A stretch of 64,000 nt of DNA, taken from NCBI GenBank assembly GCA_050943535.1, contig JBMNPJ010000004.1, forward strand, positions 62,001 to 126,000, in the 5' to 3' direction. Positions 7,063 through 17,076 of this stretch are shown piece after piece. The translations under genes were made by a program, and so were the position numbers. Each line of letters opens with the position of its first letter. Within the stretch, counting starts at the first letter, position 1. Source of the DNA: Massiliimalia sp050943535 (GTDB lineage Bacteria > Bacillota > Clostridia > Oscillospirales > Ruminococcaceae). The notes below the pieces were generated by a model that saw nothing but the letters and a program-made list of their open reading frames with translations, searched no databases and had not been told where the DNA came from.

Positions 7063-9060
7063 GTGATTAAAAAACAAAATTTTGAAGCTTACTGGGAGGA
7101 ACAAACCCGTTTAAAAAAGCAGGGTGCAAATCATTTAAAAGGCAGTGTATCAGCGCCGGAATTTTCTTTGGAAGATGACAAGGCTTCTGGTCCAAAAGCG
7201 TCTCATGGCGCAGAAACTGATTCTTACACAGTATCCTCTGTAAAAGAAAAGGGAAAACTGTCTAATCGCAGCAGACAGCGCACTCAAACTGCAAAGCCAA
7301 AACAGGCGGCGCAGTCTTTGGTTCCGGCATCTGGAACCGCAAAAGGAGAAGCCCGTTCCCACAACAGTCATAAACGAGGAAAAAGCCAGAAGGTGATTCG
7401 GAAAACACCGGTTCGGATTATTCCTCTGGGCGGGCTGAATGAAATCGGGAAAAACATGACATTGTATGAATGCGGTCAGGATATGTTTTTGATTGACTGC
7501 GGTATGGCGTTCCCAGATGCGGATATGCTGGGGGTAGACCTGGTAATTCCGGACTTTAGCTATGTAGAAAAAAATGCAGATAAAATCAAAGCCCTGTTCA
7601 TTACCCATGGACATGAAGACCATATTGGAAGTATTCCTTATTTGCTCAAGAGAATCAATGTGCCTATTTACGCTACCCGTTTGACCATTGGTTTGATTGA
7701 AGGCAAACTGAAAGAACATGGCCTGTTGGGAAAAGCCAGCCTGAATGTGGTAACCCCAAGACAGACTGTGAAAGTGGGCTGCATGACCGTAGAGTTTGTA
7801 CAGGTAAACCACTCTATTCCAGACGCCATTGCTATGGCTGTATATACTCCGTCCGGTATTATTATCCAGACCGGGGACTTTAAGGTGGACTATGCTCCGA
7901 TTCAGGGAGAAACCATTGACTTGGCGCGCTTTGCCGAACTGGGGAACAAAGGGGTATTGGCGCTCCTTTCTGACTCCACCAATGCGGAACGTCCGGGTTT
8001 TGCTATGAGTGAAAGTAAGGTAGGGCAGTCTTTTAATACATTGTTTAACAGTGCAGGAGGAAAGCGCATTATTGTAGCTACCTTTGCTTCTAATATTCAC
8101 CGAATTCAGCAGATTGTGGACAATGCGGTTAAATACGGTCGAAAAGTGGCAGTATCCGGACGCAGTATGATCAATGTAGTAAGCAAAGCGGTGGAACTGG
8201 GTTATCTGTCCGTTCCGGAAGGGGTGCTTATTGATATTGACTCTATCTCCCGCTATCCTTCTGAACAATTGGTGCTGATTACCACCGGAAGCCAGGGAGA
8301 ACCTTTGTCCGCGTTGGCACGGATGGCATCTTCTGAACACCGGAAAGTATCTGTTACCAGTGAAGACTTTATCATTATTTCTGCTACACCAATTCCCGGA
8401 AACGAAAAACATGTTACCCGGGTAGTCAACGATCTGCTTCGTTTGGGCGCAGATGTAATTTATGAAAAAATGTATGAAGTTCACGTTTCCGGGCATGCAT
8501 GTCAGGATGAACTTCAGATGATGCTGACCTTGACCAAACCGAAATTCTTTATTCCGGTTCACGGGGAATATAAGCATTTGAGAGCGCACGCTCGGCTTGC
8601 TAAAGCGGTGGGGATTCCGGAATCCAATATTCACATTGGTGAAATTGGACAGGTCATTGAAATGGACAATGTGGAAATGAAGTGCGTAGGCACAGTGGAT
8701 GCCGGCGCTGTATTTGTAGATGGTCTGGGCGTAGGAGATGTAGGCTCCATCGTACTTCGTGACAGAAAACGCCTGGCTCAGGACGGCCTGATTATTGTGG
8801 TTGCTACCATTGAAGGGGAAAGCGGTTCCTGTGTATCCGGACCGGATATTGTATCCAGAGGATTTGTATATGTTCGGGAATCTGAAGAACTGATGGATGA
8901 GGCCAAAGCAGTGGTAAAACAGGCACTGGATAAATGCGAAGGCAGCAATATCCGTGACTGGACTACCATTAAAACCACCATTAAAGATAATCTGTCCAGC
9001 TTTATTTACCGTAAAACCAGACGTTCACCGATGATTTTGCCTATTATTATGGAAGTATAA
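7063..9060 (+). CDS. rnj: Ribonuclease J with an N-terminal basic extension
   Basis: Beta-CASP metallo-beta-lactamase RNase with 5'-3' exo- and endonuclease activity in mRNA decay and rRNA maturation. The conserved core starts near residue 117 (VRIIPLGGLNEIGKNM); zinc motif HGHEDH at 182-187; further family motifs include LLSDSTNAERPGF and GHACQDELQMML. The product is 665 residues, against about 555 for typical RNase J. The extra roughly 115 residues are Ser/Lys/Ala/Gln-rich, positively charged and predicted disordered, possibly an RNA- or partner-binding tail. GTG start with GTGAGGGA 6-8 nt upstream. A second major decay nuclease, RNase Y, is encoded at 49.5 kb. Confidence 0.93.
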   Translation: MIKKQNFEAYWEEQTRLKKQGANHLKGSVSAPEFSLEDDKASGPKASHGAETDSYTVSSVKEKGKLSNRSRQRTQTAKPKQAAQSLVPASGTAKGEARSHNSHKRGKSQKVIRKTPVRIIPLGGLNEIGKNMTLYECGQDMFLIDCGMAFPDADMLGVDLVIPDFSYVEKNADKIKALFITHGHEDHIGSIPYLLKRINVPIYATRLTIGLIEGKLKEHGLLGKASLNVVTPRQTVKVGCMTVEFVQVNHSIPDAIAMAVYTPSGIIIQTGDFKVDYAPIQGETIDLARFAELGNKGVLALLSDSTNAERPGFAMSESKVGQSFNTLFNSAGGKRIIVATFASNIHRIQQIVDNAVKYGRKVAVSGRSMINVVSKAVELGYLSVPEGVLIDIDSISRYPSEQLVLITTGSQGEPLSALARMASSEHRKVSVTSEDFIIISATPIPGNEKHVTRVVNDLLRLGADVIYEKMYEVHVSGHACQDELQMMLTLTKPKFFIPVHGEYKHLRAHARLAKAVGIPESNIHIGEIGQVIEMDNVEMKCVGTVDAGAVFVDGLGVGDVGSIVLRDRKRLAQDGLIIVVATIEGESGSCVSGPDIVSRGFVYVRESEELMDEAKAVVKQALDKCEGSNIRDWTTIKTTIKDNLSSFIYRKTRRSPMILPIIMEV

Positions 9061-9114
9061 CATTCTGACTATGAGAGCATATTCCTATGATGATAAAAAC
9101 AGGGGGGAAACAAC

Positions 9115-11082
9115 ATGAAACGGAAGCGCTTGAATCGGCATTTTTGGGCATTTAAGCCGTTTTATATTTTCGGAGTGATTGCCTTTGCCGCTTTGCTGGT
9201 GATATCCTTTTTGTATGACCGGTTTCTCTTCTGGGTTCTGCTGCCAATTGTAGTGTTGGCAGTGGGATATATGACCTATAAGTTTTTTACGCTGCACAAG
9301 GATATCTATAAGTTTTTAAAGAGTCTCAGCGGTCATCTGGATGCGGATAATCTGAAAAGTATGTTCGATTTGCCCATGCCAGTGACGGTGGTCTCTTCTC
9401 AAAATGAAATTGTGTGGTATAACGATCAGTTCCGGGATGTGGTTCTGGGGGAAGATGCCTACGGAGCCAATCTGGAGCGGGTTACATGTATCAGCTGTGA
9501 AGAACTAATGGCAAATCCGGGAAAGATGGTGTCTTACCGGGGTAAATACTATCGGGTCTATGGGGTCAACAGCGGTAAAAATGTAGGAAATTTCCGGATG
9601 TTTTATTTTATCGAGATTACGCAGCTTCAGGAAATTTATGAAAAATACTACCGCCAGCGTCCGGTTGTAATGATGATACTCATTGACAGTTATGAGGAAG
9701 TAGTGAAAAATATCCGGGAAAGTGAGCGCACGCAGATTCTCAGTGATATTAACCGGCTGCTGGAGCAGTACATAGGCAAAAGCAAGGGCTTTATCGAGCG
9801 CCTGGAACGGGACCGGTATCTGGTTGTGATTGAAAAACAGTATTTTGACCAGATGATTGAGAAAAAATTCCCGATTTTGGACGATTCCAAGAATATTATT
9901 ACCAGCGAACGAGTTCCGGTTACCCTTTCTATTGGGATTGGGTACCAAGCAGATTCTTTGGAAAAGAATGAGCAGGAAGCCCGTCAGGGACTGGAAATGG
10001 CTTTGGGACGCGGCGGCGACCAGGTTGCTGTAAAAACCGAAGATGGGTTCCAGTTTTATGGTGGCGTATCTAAGGGCGTTGAGAAACGTACCAAAGTAAA
10101 AAGCCGAATTTTGGCTTCTGCTATGCGGGAGCTGGTGGAAAACAGCGACAATGTGCTGATTATGGGGCATAAATTTGCGGATTTGGATGCCCTGGGTTCT
10201 GCGATTGGGCTGTCCCGAGCATGTGTCTGCTGCGGGAAAAATGTGCACATTGTGGTAGACCGGGAGCGGTGTCTGGCAAATTGCCTGATTTCTCATTATG
10301 AGGAATTTGAAGAACCGGGAATGTTCATCAGTCCTTTGGAAGCGTTGAGCATGGTGCACCGGAACACGCTGTTGTTTATTGTGGATACCCATTCCCCCCA
10401 CCTAGTGGAAAGTGAGGATGTTTACCGTTCCTGCAAAAATGTGGTGGTGATTGACCATCACCGGAAACTGGTGGATTACATTGACAATGCTCTGATCTTT
10501 TATCATGAACCTTATGCTTCTTCTACCTCTGAAATGGTGACCGAGCTGGTACAGTATTTCGGAGAGGAATGTGTACTCAACCACTATCATGCAGAAGCAC
10601 TCATGGCAGGGATTATGCTGGATACCAAGGACTTTGTCATGAAAACTGGGGTGCGTACCTTTGAAGCTGCGGCTTATCTGAAAAAGATGGGCGCAGATAC
10701 CATTGAAGTAAAACACATGTTTGCAGGTACCATTGAATCTTATAAGAAAAAGACTCAGCTGGTATCCAACGCAGAACTTTATAAACGGTGCGCCATTGTG
10801 TGCAGCCATGTGGTTTCTGATGAAATTCGGATTATTGCGCCGCAGGCAGCAGATGAACTGTTGAATATTCAGGGCGTAGATGCTTCGTTTGTTTTGTTTG
10901 AGCAGAATGATACCATTAACGTGAACGCCCGTTCCAGAGGCGCCATGAATGTTCAGGTAATTATGGAAAAAATGGGCGGCGGAGGCCACCAGACCATGGC
11001 GGGGGCACAGATTCCCCGGGCACAGATGGATGGCGTTCGTACACTGCTGATGAAGTGCATTGACGAATATTTTGAAAAATAA
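9115..11082 (+). CDS. gdpP: Cyclic-di-AMP phosphodiesterase GdpP
   Basis: Membrane-bound enzyme hydrolysing c-di-AMP to pApA, controlling osmolyte uptake and wall homeostasis. Two N-terminal transmembrane helices (about 15-55), a PAS-like domain, a degenerate GGDEF domain (LGRGGDQVAV near 300, where the active GGDEF signature is replaced), then DHH/DHHA1 domains: GHKFADLDALGSAIGL (about 346-361), D447-H448-H449, MAGIMLDTKDF, and GGGGHQTMAGA at the C-terminus. 655 residues is the usual length. GGGGGAAAC RBS; heads the conserved gdpP-rplI-dnaB cluster. Confidence 0.96.
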   Translation: MKRKRLNRHFWAFKPFYIFGVIAFAALLVISFLYDRFLFWVLLPIVVLAVGYMTYKFFTLHKDIYKFLKSLSGHLDADNLKSMFDLPMPVTVVSSQNEIVWYNDQFRDVVLGEDAYGANLERVTCISCEELMANPGKMVSYRGKYYRVYGVNSGKNVGNFRMFYFIEITQLQEIYEKYYRQRPVVMMILIDSYEEVVKNIRESERTQILSDINRLLEQYIGKSKGFIERLERDRYLVVIEKQYFDQMIEKKFPILDDSKNIITSERVPVTLSIGIGYQADSLEKNEQEARQGLEMALGRGGDQVAVKTEDGFQFYGGVSKGVEKRTKVKSRILASAMRELVENSDNVLIMGHKFADLDALGSAIGLSRACVCCGKNVHIVVDRERCLANCLISHYEEFEEPGMFISPLEALSMVHRNTLLFIVDTHSPHLVESEDVYRSCKNVVVIDHHRKLVDYIDNALIFYHEPYASSTSEMVTELVQYFGEECVLNHYHAEALMAGIMLDTKDFVMKTGVRTFEAAAYLKKMGADTIEVKHMFAGTIESYKKKTQLVSNAELYKRCAIVCSHVVSDEIRIIAPQAADELLNIQGVDASFVLFEQNDTINVNARSRGAMNVQVIMEKMGGGGHQTMAGAQIPRAQMDGVRTLLMKCIDEYFEK

Positions 11083-11115
11083 CAAATCAATAGAAAAATA
11101 CAGGGGGAAAAGACC

Positions 11116-11562
11116 ATGAAAGTCATTTTAAAACAGGACGTAAAAGGAACTGGAAAAAAAGGAGATATGGTAACAGTTGCTGACGGTTACGCACAGAACT
11201 TTTTGATTAAACGGGGCTTGGCTGTTATTGCTGATACGGCAGCAATGAATGAAAAAGCAACCAAAGATGCTGCAGTTGCTCACCACGCTCAGGTAGCGCT
11301 GGAAGAAGCAAAACAGGCAGCAGCTCGTTTGAACGACCAGAGTGTAACCATCGCTGCAAAAGCAGGGGACAAGGGCCGTCTGTTTGGAAAAGTTACTGCA
11401 AAAGAAGTGGCAGAAGCAGTTTCCAAAGCATTTGGCATGGAAGTCAACAAGAAAAAGATTTCTCTGTCCATGGATATCAAAGCGTTTGGAACCTATGGTT
11501 TTGAACTGAAACTGCATCCAGGCGTAGTGGCTAAGATGACAGTAAAAGTTGTAGAAGAATAA
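11116..11562 (+). CDS. rplI: 50S ribosomal protein bL9
   Basis: Large-subunit protein bridging two globular domains. N-terminal signature MKVILKQDVKGTGKKGDMVT and the following DGYAQNFLIKRGLAV are intact; the C-terminal domain ends GFELKLHPGVVAKMTVKVVEE. 148 residues, normal. CAGGGGGAAAAG RBS; lies between gdpP and dnaB as in many Firmicutes. Confidence 0.98.
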   Translation: MKVILKQDVKGTGKKGDMVTVADGYAQNFLIKRGLAVIADTAAMNEKATKDAAVAHHAQVALEEAKQAAARLNDQSVTIAAKAGDKGRLFGKVTAKEVAEAVSKAFGMEVNKKKISLSMDIKAFGTYGFELKLHPGVVAKMTVKVVEE

Positions 11563-11639
11563 AAAACACCTGTCTGTCATATGGTAATAAACTTAATTTT
11601 TGTAAATTGCCATTTGATTTATACAGAGGGTAAAAATAA

Positions 11640-11667
11640 TGCCGAGAAATGACAGATTATCTCGGCA
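11640..11667 (+). terminator. Hairpin between rplI and dnaB
   Basis: Stem TGCCGAGA (11640-11647) with TCTCGGCA (11660-11667), followed by AAGCATTTTT. It may attenuate rather than abolish read-through into dnaB. Confidence 0.55.
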
Positions 11668-11748
11668 AAGCATTTTTGGAGTTGTTGCGGAAGGAACTAT
11701 TTTGCGGCAACTCCCGTTGTTGTCTATAGACGGAAAAGGAGGGATTCC

Positions 11749-13113
11749 ATGGCGGATTATGGAGCGGCTCCGGATCTGCAGATGGATAAGCTGCCTTACA
11801 GTTTAGAAGCAGAACAATCTGTTCTGGGTGGACTGCTTGTAGATCCGGAATGTATTACAGTGGTGCTGGAACAGATTACCCGTCCGGATATGTTTTTTAA
11901 AAAACAGCACAGTATGCTCTATGAAGTGTTTATCAACATGTTCAATCTTTCCAAAACGGTAGATTTTATTACCGTTTTGGACGAAGTGAACCGGGCGGAT
12001 ATTTTTGACGACGAAGCATCTGCCAAAATGTATTTGGTACAGCTGATGGAAGTGGTTCCTTCCACGGCAAATATTGTGGATTACTGCAATATTGTCAAGG
12101 ATAATTACTATCGGCGGACGCTGATTACTGCCAGCAATGAGATTGCCCAGTACAGCCGGGAAGGCAGCGGGACAGCTCAGCAGCTTTTGGACATGGCAGA
12201 ACAGCGGATTTACGACATCCGTCAGGGAAAGGACAGCAGTGAGCTGATCCCGATTGATAAGGTCATCATTGAAACCTATGACCGGCTGCAGAAATTGACC
12301 GGAGAAGACCGGGAACTTTATTTGGGGCTGAATACCGGATTTACCAGGTTGGATGCCCTGACTTCAGGGCTGAACAAATCAGACCTGATTTTATTGGCAG
12401 CTCGTCCGGGTATGGGGAAAACTTCTTTCGCACTGAATGTGGCCACCAATGTGGCCAAGCGATATGACAAGGATGTAGTGGTTTTTTCTTTGGAAATGTC
12501 CAGTGAACAGCTGGTAAGCCGAATTATTTCTTCCGAAGCCCAAATTCAAAGTGAGGCGCTCCGAACAGGTCAGCTGTCCACTGACCAGTGGATGCAGCTG
12601 GCAGGCAGCGCGGAACTGTTGTCCCGCACCCATATGTATTTGGATGACACGCCTGGGATTACAGTGGCAGAAATTAAAGCTAAGGCCAGAAGACTCAAAA
12701 ATCTGGGACTGATTGTCATTGACTACCTTCAGCTCATGTCCGGAGGTGGCCGAAGTGAAAACCGGGTACAGGAAATTTCTAAAATTACTCGGAATCTGAA
12801 AATTATGGCAAAGGAACTCAATGTTCCGGTTGTGGTGCTTTCTCAGCTTTCCCGTGCCACAGAACAGCGTCCGGATCACAAACCCATGCTTTCTGACTTG
12901 AGAGAATCCGGCTCTATCGAACAGGATGCGGATATTGTTATGTTTTTGTACCGGGAAGGGTATTATAATCCAGAGGTAGAAAATCCGTTTTTGGCAAAAT
13001 GTATTCTGGCGAAAAACCGTCATGGTTCTACCGGTGAAGTGGATATTCGGTGGGATGGCCAGTTTACCAAGTTTGCCAATCTGGAAATTTACCGGGAGGA
13101 ACCTCCCTTTTAA
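11749..13113 (+). CDS. dnaB: Replicative DNA helicase DnaB
   Basis: Hexameric 5'-3' helicase of the replication fork (named DnaC in Bacillus). N-terminal primase-interaction domain (LPYSLEAEQSVLGGLLVDPE), linker, and a RecA-like C-terminal domain with Walker A ARPGMGKTSFAL (Lys224), Walker B LIVIDYLQLM and the DLRESGSIEQDADIVMFLYR segment. 454 residues, typical; no intein is present. GGAGGGATTCC RBS. The tilS start lies 15 bp downstream. Confidence 0.97.
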   Translation: MADYGAAPDLQMDKLPYSLEAEQSVLGGLLVDPECITVVLEQITRPDMFFKKQHSMLYEVFINMFNLSKTVDFITVLDEVNRADIFDDEASAKMYLVQLMEVVPSTANIVDYCNIVKDNYYRRTLITASNEIAQYSREGSGTAQQLLDMAEQRIYDIRQGKDSSELIPIDKVIIETYDRLQKLTGEDRELYLGLNTGFTRLDALTSGLNKSDLILLAARPGMGKTSFALNVATNVAKRYDKDVVVFSLEMSSEQLVSRIISSEAQIQSEALRTGQLSTDQWMQLAGSAELLSRTHMYLDDTPGITVAEIKAKARRLKNLGLIVIDYLQLMSGGGRSENRVQEISKITRNLKIMAKELNVPVVVLSQLSRATEQRPDHKPMLSDLRESGSIEQDADIVMFLYREGYYNPEVENPFLAKCILAKNRHGSTGEVDIRWDGQFTKFANLEIYREEPPF

Positions 13114-13128
13114 TCGGGAGGAAGTGCT

Positions 13129-14472
13129 ATGGAAAAACGGATTCAATTGGAGTCGGTACAGCCGGGGGACCGGGTACTGGCAGCGTTATCCGGCGGTGCA
13201 GATTCTGTGGCTTTGCTCCATATACTGAAAAACTGTGGGATTCTAGCAGGGGCATGTCATGTGAATCACTGTCTCCGGGGAGAAGAAAGTGTTCGGGATC
13301 AGCAGTTTGTAGAGGACCTTTGCAGCAAATGGCAGATTCCCCTGTTTTTGTTAAAAGAGGATGTGAAAGAACTGTCCAAACAGCTTGGCTGTTCGGTAGA
13401 AGAGGCTGGACGGCATGTGCGGTATGAGTTTTTTGAAAAAACTGCTGGAGAGCTGGAACAGGCAGGAGCGGGCAAAATCTGGGTGGCTACAGCGCATACG
13501 CTGAGTGACCAGGTGGAAACGGTGCTGTTTCATTTGACAAGAGGAAGCGGCCTTCACGGATTGTGTGGGATTCCCTCTGTGCGGGGCAGAATTATCCGTC
13601 CTTTGCTGAATATGACCCGAAATGAAATTGAAGAGTACTGCCAGGAATATGGGTTGGATTATGTGACCGATTCCACCAATTTGTGTGCGGACTATGCACG
13701 AAACCGAATTCGTCTGGAAGTGATTCCTGCATTAAAGCAAATCAACAGTGGTTTGGAACGAAATGTGGGAAGAATGATTGCCGGGCTGGAGGAAGATGAG
13801 CGCTTTTTAGAAGAACAGGTGCTGAAAGCTTGGGAGCAGGCATATCTTCCCGGTTTTGGGCTAACACTGAAACTATTAAGGGATTTTCCTGTTTCGGTTC
13901 GGCGAAGAGCTGTATTCCGTTTATTGGAACAGTTTGAGGTAGAACCCAGCAGCTTTTTGTCAGAGCGGGGCGAAGAACTTATCAGACAGGGAAAGGGAAA
14001 AGTCACTGTGGGATCTGGAAAATACCTTCAGGCAGCAGATGGCGTCTTAACCGTTCAAAATGAACAGATTCCCTTAGAATACTGGGAAATTCCCCTTTTT
14101 ACAGGCGATTTTCACAGTCCGTCGGGTAAAAGTTACCAAATTAAGATTTTAGAAACAACATCTTCCCAAAGATTTCATAATCTTTATAAAAATTTATTTG
14201 CTATTTCCCTTGATTGTGGTAAAATATGTGGTAGTGTTACAATCAGGCAAAAGAAGGATGGAGACCGTGTGAAACTGGTTTCCAGCCCTTATACCAAATC
14301 TTTAAAGAAGCTGTTTCAGGAAAAAGGAATTGCTCCTGAGGAACGAAAAAAACGGTTTGTTTTGGCAGATCAGCAGGGGGTAATTGCAGTGGAAGGATTT
14401 GGTGTGTCACAGCGGGTATGTTGTGATGAACATACGGATAAAATGATTGTGATAGAAGAGAGAGGAATATAA
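13129..14472 (+). CDS. tilS: tRNA(Ile)-lysidine synthase
   Basis: ATP-dependent enzyme attaching lysine to C34 of tRNA-Ile(CAU), switching decoding from AUG to AUA. PP-loop motif SGGADS at residues 21-26, then ACHVNHCLRGEES and ATAHTLSDQVETVLFHLTRG; the C-terminal domain includes KKDGDRVKL and SLKKLFQEKGI. 447 residues. TCGGGAGGAAG RBS. The arrangement tilS-hpt-ftsH is conserved in Firmicutes. Confidence 0.95.
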   Translation: MEKRIQLESVQPGDRVLAALSGGADSVALLHILKNCGILAGACHVNHCLRGEESVRDQQFVEDLCSKWQIPLFLLKEDVKELSKQLGCSVEEAGRHVRYEFFEKTAGELEQAGAGKIWVATAHTLSDQVETVLFHLTRGSGLHGLCGIPSVRGRIIRPLLNMTRNEIEEYCQEYGLDYVTDSTNLCADYARNRIRLEVIPALKQINSGLERNVGRMIAGLEEDERFLEEQVLKAWEQAYLPGFGLTLKLLRDFPVSVRRRAVFRLLEQFEVEPSSFLSERGEELIRQGKGKVTVGSGKYLQAADGVLTVQNEQIPLEYWEIPLFTGDFHSPSGKSYQIKILETTSSQRFHNLYKNLFAISLDCGKICGSVTIRQKKDGDRVKLVSSPYTKSLKKLFQEKGIAPEERKKRFVLADQQGVIAVEGFGVSQRVCCDEHTDKMIVIEERGI

Positions 14473-14476
14473 GAAA

Positions 14477-15019
14477 ATGGAACAGGATATTTTAAAGGTT
14501 TTAGTATCAGAACAGGAATTGTCCGACACAGTAACCCGTTTGGGCGAACAGATTACCCGGGATTACGAAGGGAAAAATCTGCTGTTAGTCAGTGTTTTAA
14601 AAGGTTCTGTAGTATTTATGGCCGATTTGATGCGGGCAATTAAATGTCCTTGCCGGATTGACTTTATGAGTGTTTCCAGCTATGGCAGCGGAACCAAGAC
14701 CAGCGGTACTGTAAAGATTATCAAAGACTTGGACATTGATATTCGCAATTATGATCTGCTGATTGTGGAAGATATCTTGGACAGCGGTATGACTTTGAGT
14801 TATATCAAAAAGATTTTGATGGAACGTCAGCCAAATTCTATCCGAATCTGTACACTGTTGGATAAACCAGAACGCCGTCAGGTAGACGATATTAAAGCGG
14901 ATTATAAGGGCTTTATTATTCCGGATGAATTTGTTGTAGGATACGGTTTGGATTATGATGAAATCTATCGAAATCTGCCGTATATCGGTGCTCTGAAACC
15001 GGAAGTTTATTCTAAATAA
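14477..15019 (+). CDS. hpt: Hypoxanthine-guanine phosphoribosyltransferase
   Basis: Purine salvage enzyme making IMP/GMP from hypoxanthine/guanine and PRPP. The PRPP-binding loop VEDILDSGMT spans 97-106; SVSSYGSGTKTSG holds the flexible loop and FVVGYGLDYDEIYRNLPYIG is the C-terminal signature. 180 residues. It begins 4 bp after the tilS stop, so is very likely translationally coupled. Confidence 0.96.
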   Translation: MEQDILKVLVSEQELSDTVTRLGEQITRDYEGKNLLLVSVLKGSVVFMADLMRAIKCPCRIDFMSVSSYGSGTKTSGTVKIIKDLDIDIRNYDLLIVEDILDSGMTLSYIKKILMERQPNSIRICTLLDKPERRQVDDIKADYKGFIIPDEFVVGYGLDYDEIYRNLPYIGALKPEVYSK

Positions 15020-15033
15020 GGAGATGGTAGAAC

Positions 15034-17037
15034 TTGCAGAATAAAAAGAAGATTGCTGCTATTTACGCAGTCATTCTGGCAGTTTTGGTTGGGATCGCGT
15101 TTTTTATGACCCGTACGTTAACCCAGCCGGGAGTTGATCATAAGTATTCTGATATCATCTATCTGTTCCAGGATGAAAAAGTAGACGACTTTACACTGGA
15201 TATTGGAAATGGTGAATTGGAATTGATTTTGAAGGAAGGCGTGGAATTTAGCGGCGCTGTTCCAATTTCTCAGATTACTGGTCAAACCGGGGACAATCGA
15301 AGTGTATATACCTATAAAATTCATGCTCCGCAGCTGTTTTTGGATGACATTAAACCCTATGTAGAACAGTATAATGAAAACCATCCAGACGATCGGATGA
15401 CCATTGATTATGAGGCAACTTCTGATAACAGCTGGATGATCACCATGATTCCGTCTCTGCTGATGTTCGGATTGATGATTTTCTTCTTTGTATTTATGAT
15501 GCGTCAGGCAAGTGCTGGAGGAAAGATGAGCCAGTTTGGCAAGTCCAATATGAAAAACCCAGTGCAGCATGGTGTAAAAACCACCTTTGCCGATGTAGCA
15601 GGTGCGGATGAGGAAAAAGAAGAACTGGCAGAAATCGTAGAATTTTTGAAAAACCCGAAAAAATTCAGCGAATTGGGTGCACGAATTCCAAAAGGGGTTT
15701 TGCTTTTGGGCCCTCCGGGGACCGGTAAAACATTGCTGGCAAGAGCAGTTGCCGGAGAAGCAGGCGTTCCGTTTTTCTCTATTTCCGGTTCTGACTTTGT
15801 AGAAATGTTTGTTGGTGTTGGTGCTTCCCGTGTTCGTGATCTGTTTGAAAGTGCAAAGAAAAACGCACCTTCCATTATCTTTATTGATGAAATCGATGCG
15901 GTTGGCCGTCATCGTGGAGCTGGTTTAGGCGGCGGACATGATGAACGGGAACAGACTTTGAACCAATTGCTGGTAGAGATGGATGGTTTTGGCATGAACC
16001 AGGGAATTATTGTCATTGCCGCAACCAACCGTCGGGATATTTTGGACCCAGCTTTGCTTCGTCCGGGACGTTTTGACCGTCAGGTTGTTGTAAACTATCC
16101 GGATGTAGATGGTCGAGAAGCGATTTTGAAAGTACATGCCCGGAACAAACCTTTGGGCTTTGACGTGGATCTGAAAACCATTGCTCGGAGCACCGCAGGA
16201 TTTACCGGAGCGGATTTGGAAAATCTGCTGAATGAAGCGGCTTTATTGGCTGCCCGTAAAGGTAAGAAAGCTATTACCGGAGAGGACATTGAAGAAGCTA
16301 CCATTAAAGTAGTGGCCGGTCCGGAAAAGCGTTCTCATAAAATGCATTTTATCGACAAACGGATTACTGCTTATCATGAAGCAGGTCATGCCATTGTGGG
16401 ATATTATTGCCCGACTCAGGATCCGGTTCATGAAATTTCCATTATTCCTCGGGGTATGGCAGCCGGCTATACTATGAATCTGCCGGAAGATGACCGCACC
16501 CATATGTCCAAACAGAAAATGGAAGAAAGTCTGTCCATGATGTTGGGCGGCCGGGTAGCAGAAGCAGTGGCACTGGACGACATTTGCACCGGTGCTTCCA
16601 ATGATATTGAACGGGCAACTAAGACAGCTCGGGATATGGTAACACGTTATGGATTTAGTTCTCGTCTGGGGCCGATTGTATACGGGGAACCAGAAGGCGA
16701 AGTATTCCTGGGACGTGACATGGGTCATCAGCGCAACTACTCCGAAGAAATTGCTGCTGTGATCGATGAAGAAATCCGTCAGCTGATTGACAAAGCTTAT
16801 AAAAAAGCAGAAAATATTGTCCGTGCTCATTTTGACCAGTTGGATCTGGTTGCGAAATATCTGTTAGTTTACGAAAAAGTGGACGCACAGAAATTTAAAG
16901 ATTTAATGGCTGGAAAAATTGCTTTGGCCGATGTAGAAGCAGAACTCCAGAAATTGGATGATCCTACAAAGCCACAGACAATGGCTGTTCCTGATGAAAC
17001 AGAAAATGCAGATGCACAGCCGGAAAATAAAGAATAA
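15034..17037 (+). CDS. ftsH: ATP-dependent membrane zinc metalloprotease FtsH
   Basis: Membrane AAA+ protease degrading misfolded and regulatory proteins. Two transmembrane segments (about 8-25 and 136-157) flank an extracytoplasmic domain; Walker A GPPGTGKT at 226-233, Walker B IIFIDEIDAVG, SRH LLRPGRFDRQV, and zinc site H448-E449-x-x-H452 (HEAGH). 667 residues. TTG start at 15034 chosen because AAGGAGAT lies 8 nt upstream. Last gene of the tilS-hpt-ftsH run; the tail ends in an acidic disordered stretch. Confidence 0.97.
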   Translation: MQNKKKIAAIYAVILAVLVGIAFFMTRTLTQPGVDHKYSDIIYLFQDEKVDDFTLDIGNGELELILKEGVEFSGAVPISQITGQTGDNRSVYTYKIHAPQLFLDDIKPYVEQYNENHPDDRMTIDYEATSDNSWMITMIPSLLMFGLMIFFFVFMMRQASAGGKMSQFGKSNMKNPVQHGVKTTFADVAGADEEKEELAEIVEFLKNPKKFSELGARIPKGVLLLGPPGTGKTLLARAVAGEAGVPFFSISGSDFVEMFVGVGASRVRDLFESAKKNAPSIIFIDEIDAVGRHRGAGLGGGHDEREQTLNQLLVEMDGFGMNQGIIVIAATNRRDILDPALLRPGRFDRQVVVNYPDVDGREAILKVHARNKPLGFDVDLKTIARSTAGFTGADLENLLNEAALLAARKGKKAITGEDIEEATIKVVAGPEKRSHKMHFIDKRITAYHEAGHAIVGYYCPTQDPVHEISIIPRGMAAGYTMNLPEDDRTHMSKQKMEESLSMMLGGRVAEAVALDDICTGASNDIERATKTARDMVTRYGFSSRLGPIVYGEPEGEVFLGRDMGHQRNYSEEIAAVIDEEIRQLIDKAYKKAENIVRAHFDQLDLVAKYLLVYEKVDAQKFKDLMAGKIALADVEAELQKLDDPTKPQTMAVPDETENADAQPENKE

Positions 17038-17048
17038 GAATATGAATG

Positions 17049-17076
17049 AAGACAGGTCGTATTTCGACCTGTCTTA
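17049..17076 (+). terminator. ftsH terminator hairpin, upstream copy (no T-run)
   Basis: An inverted repeat with arms AAGACAGGTCG/CGACCTGTCTT just after the ftsH stop. It is followed by ACAGACTG rather than a T-run. The identical 28-bp sequence recurs at 17341-17368, where the T-run is present, so this copy looks like a duplication. Confidence 0.6.

Noticed and set aside
7150..8634. Minus-strand open frame of 494 codons opposite the RNase J gene
   Set aside because: Shadow of the RNase J reading frame with no family resemblance.
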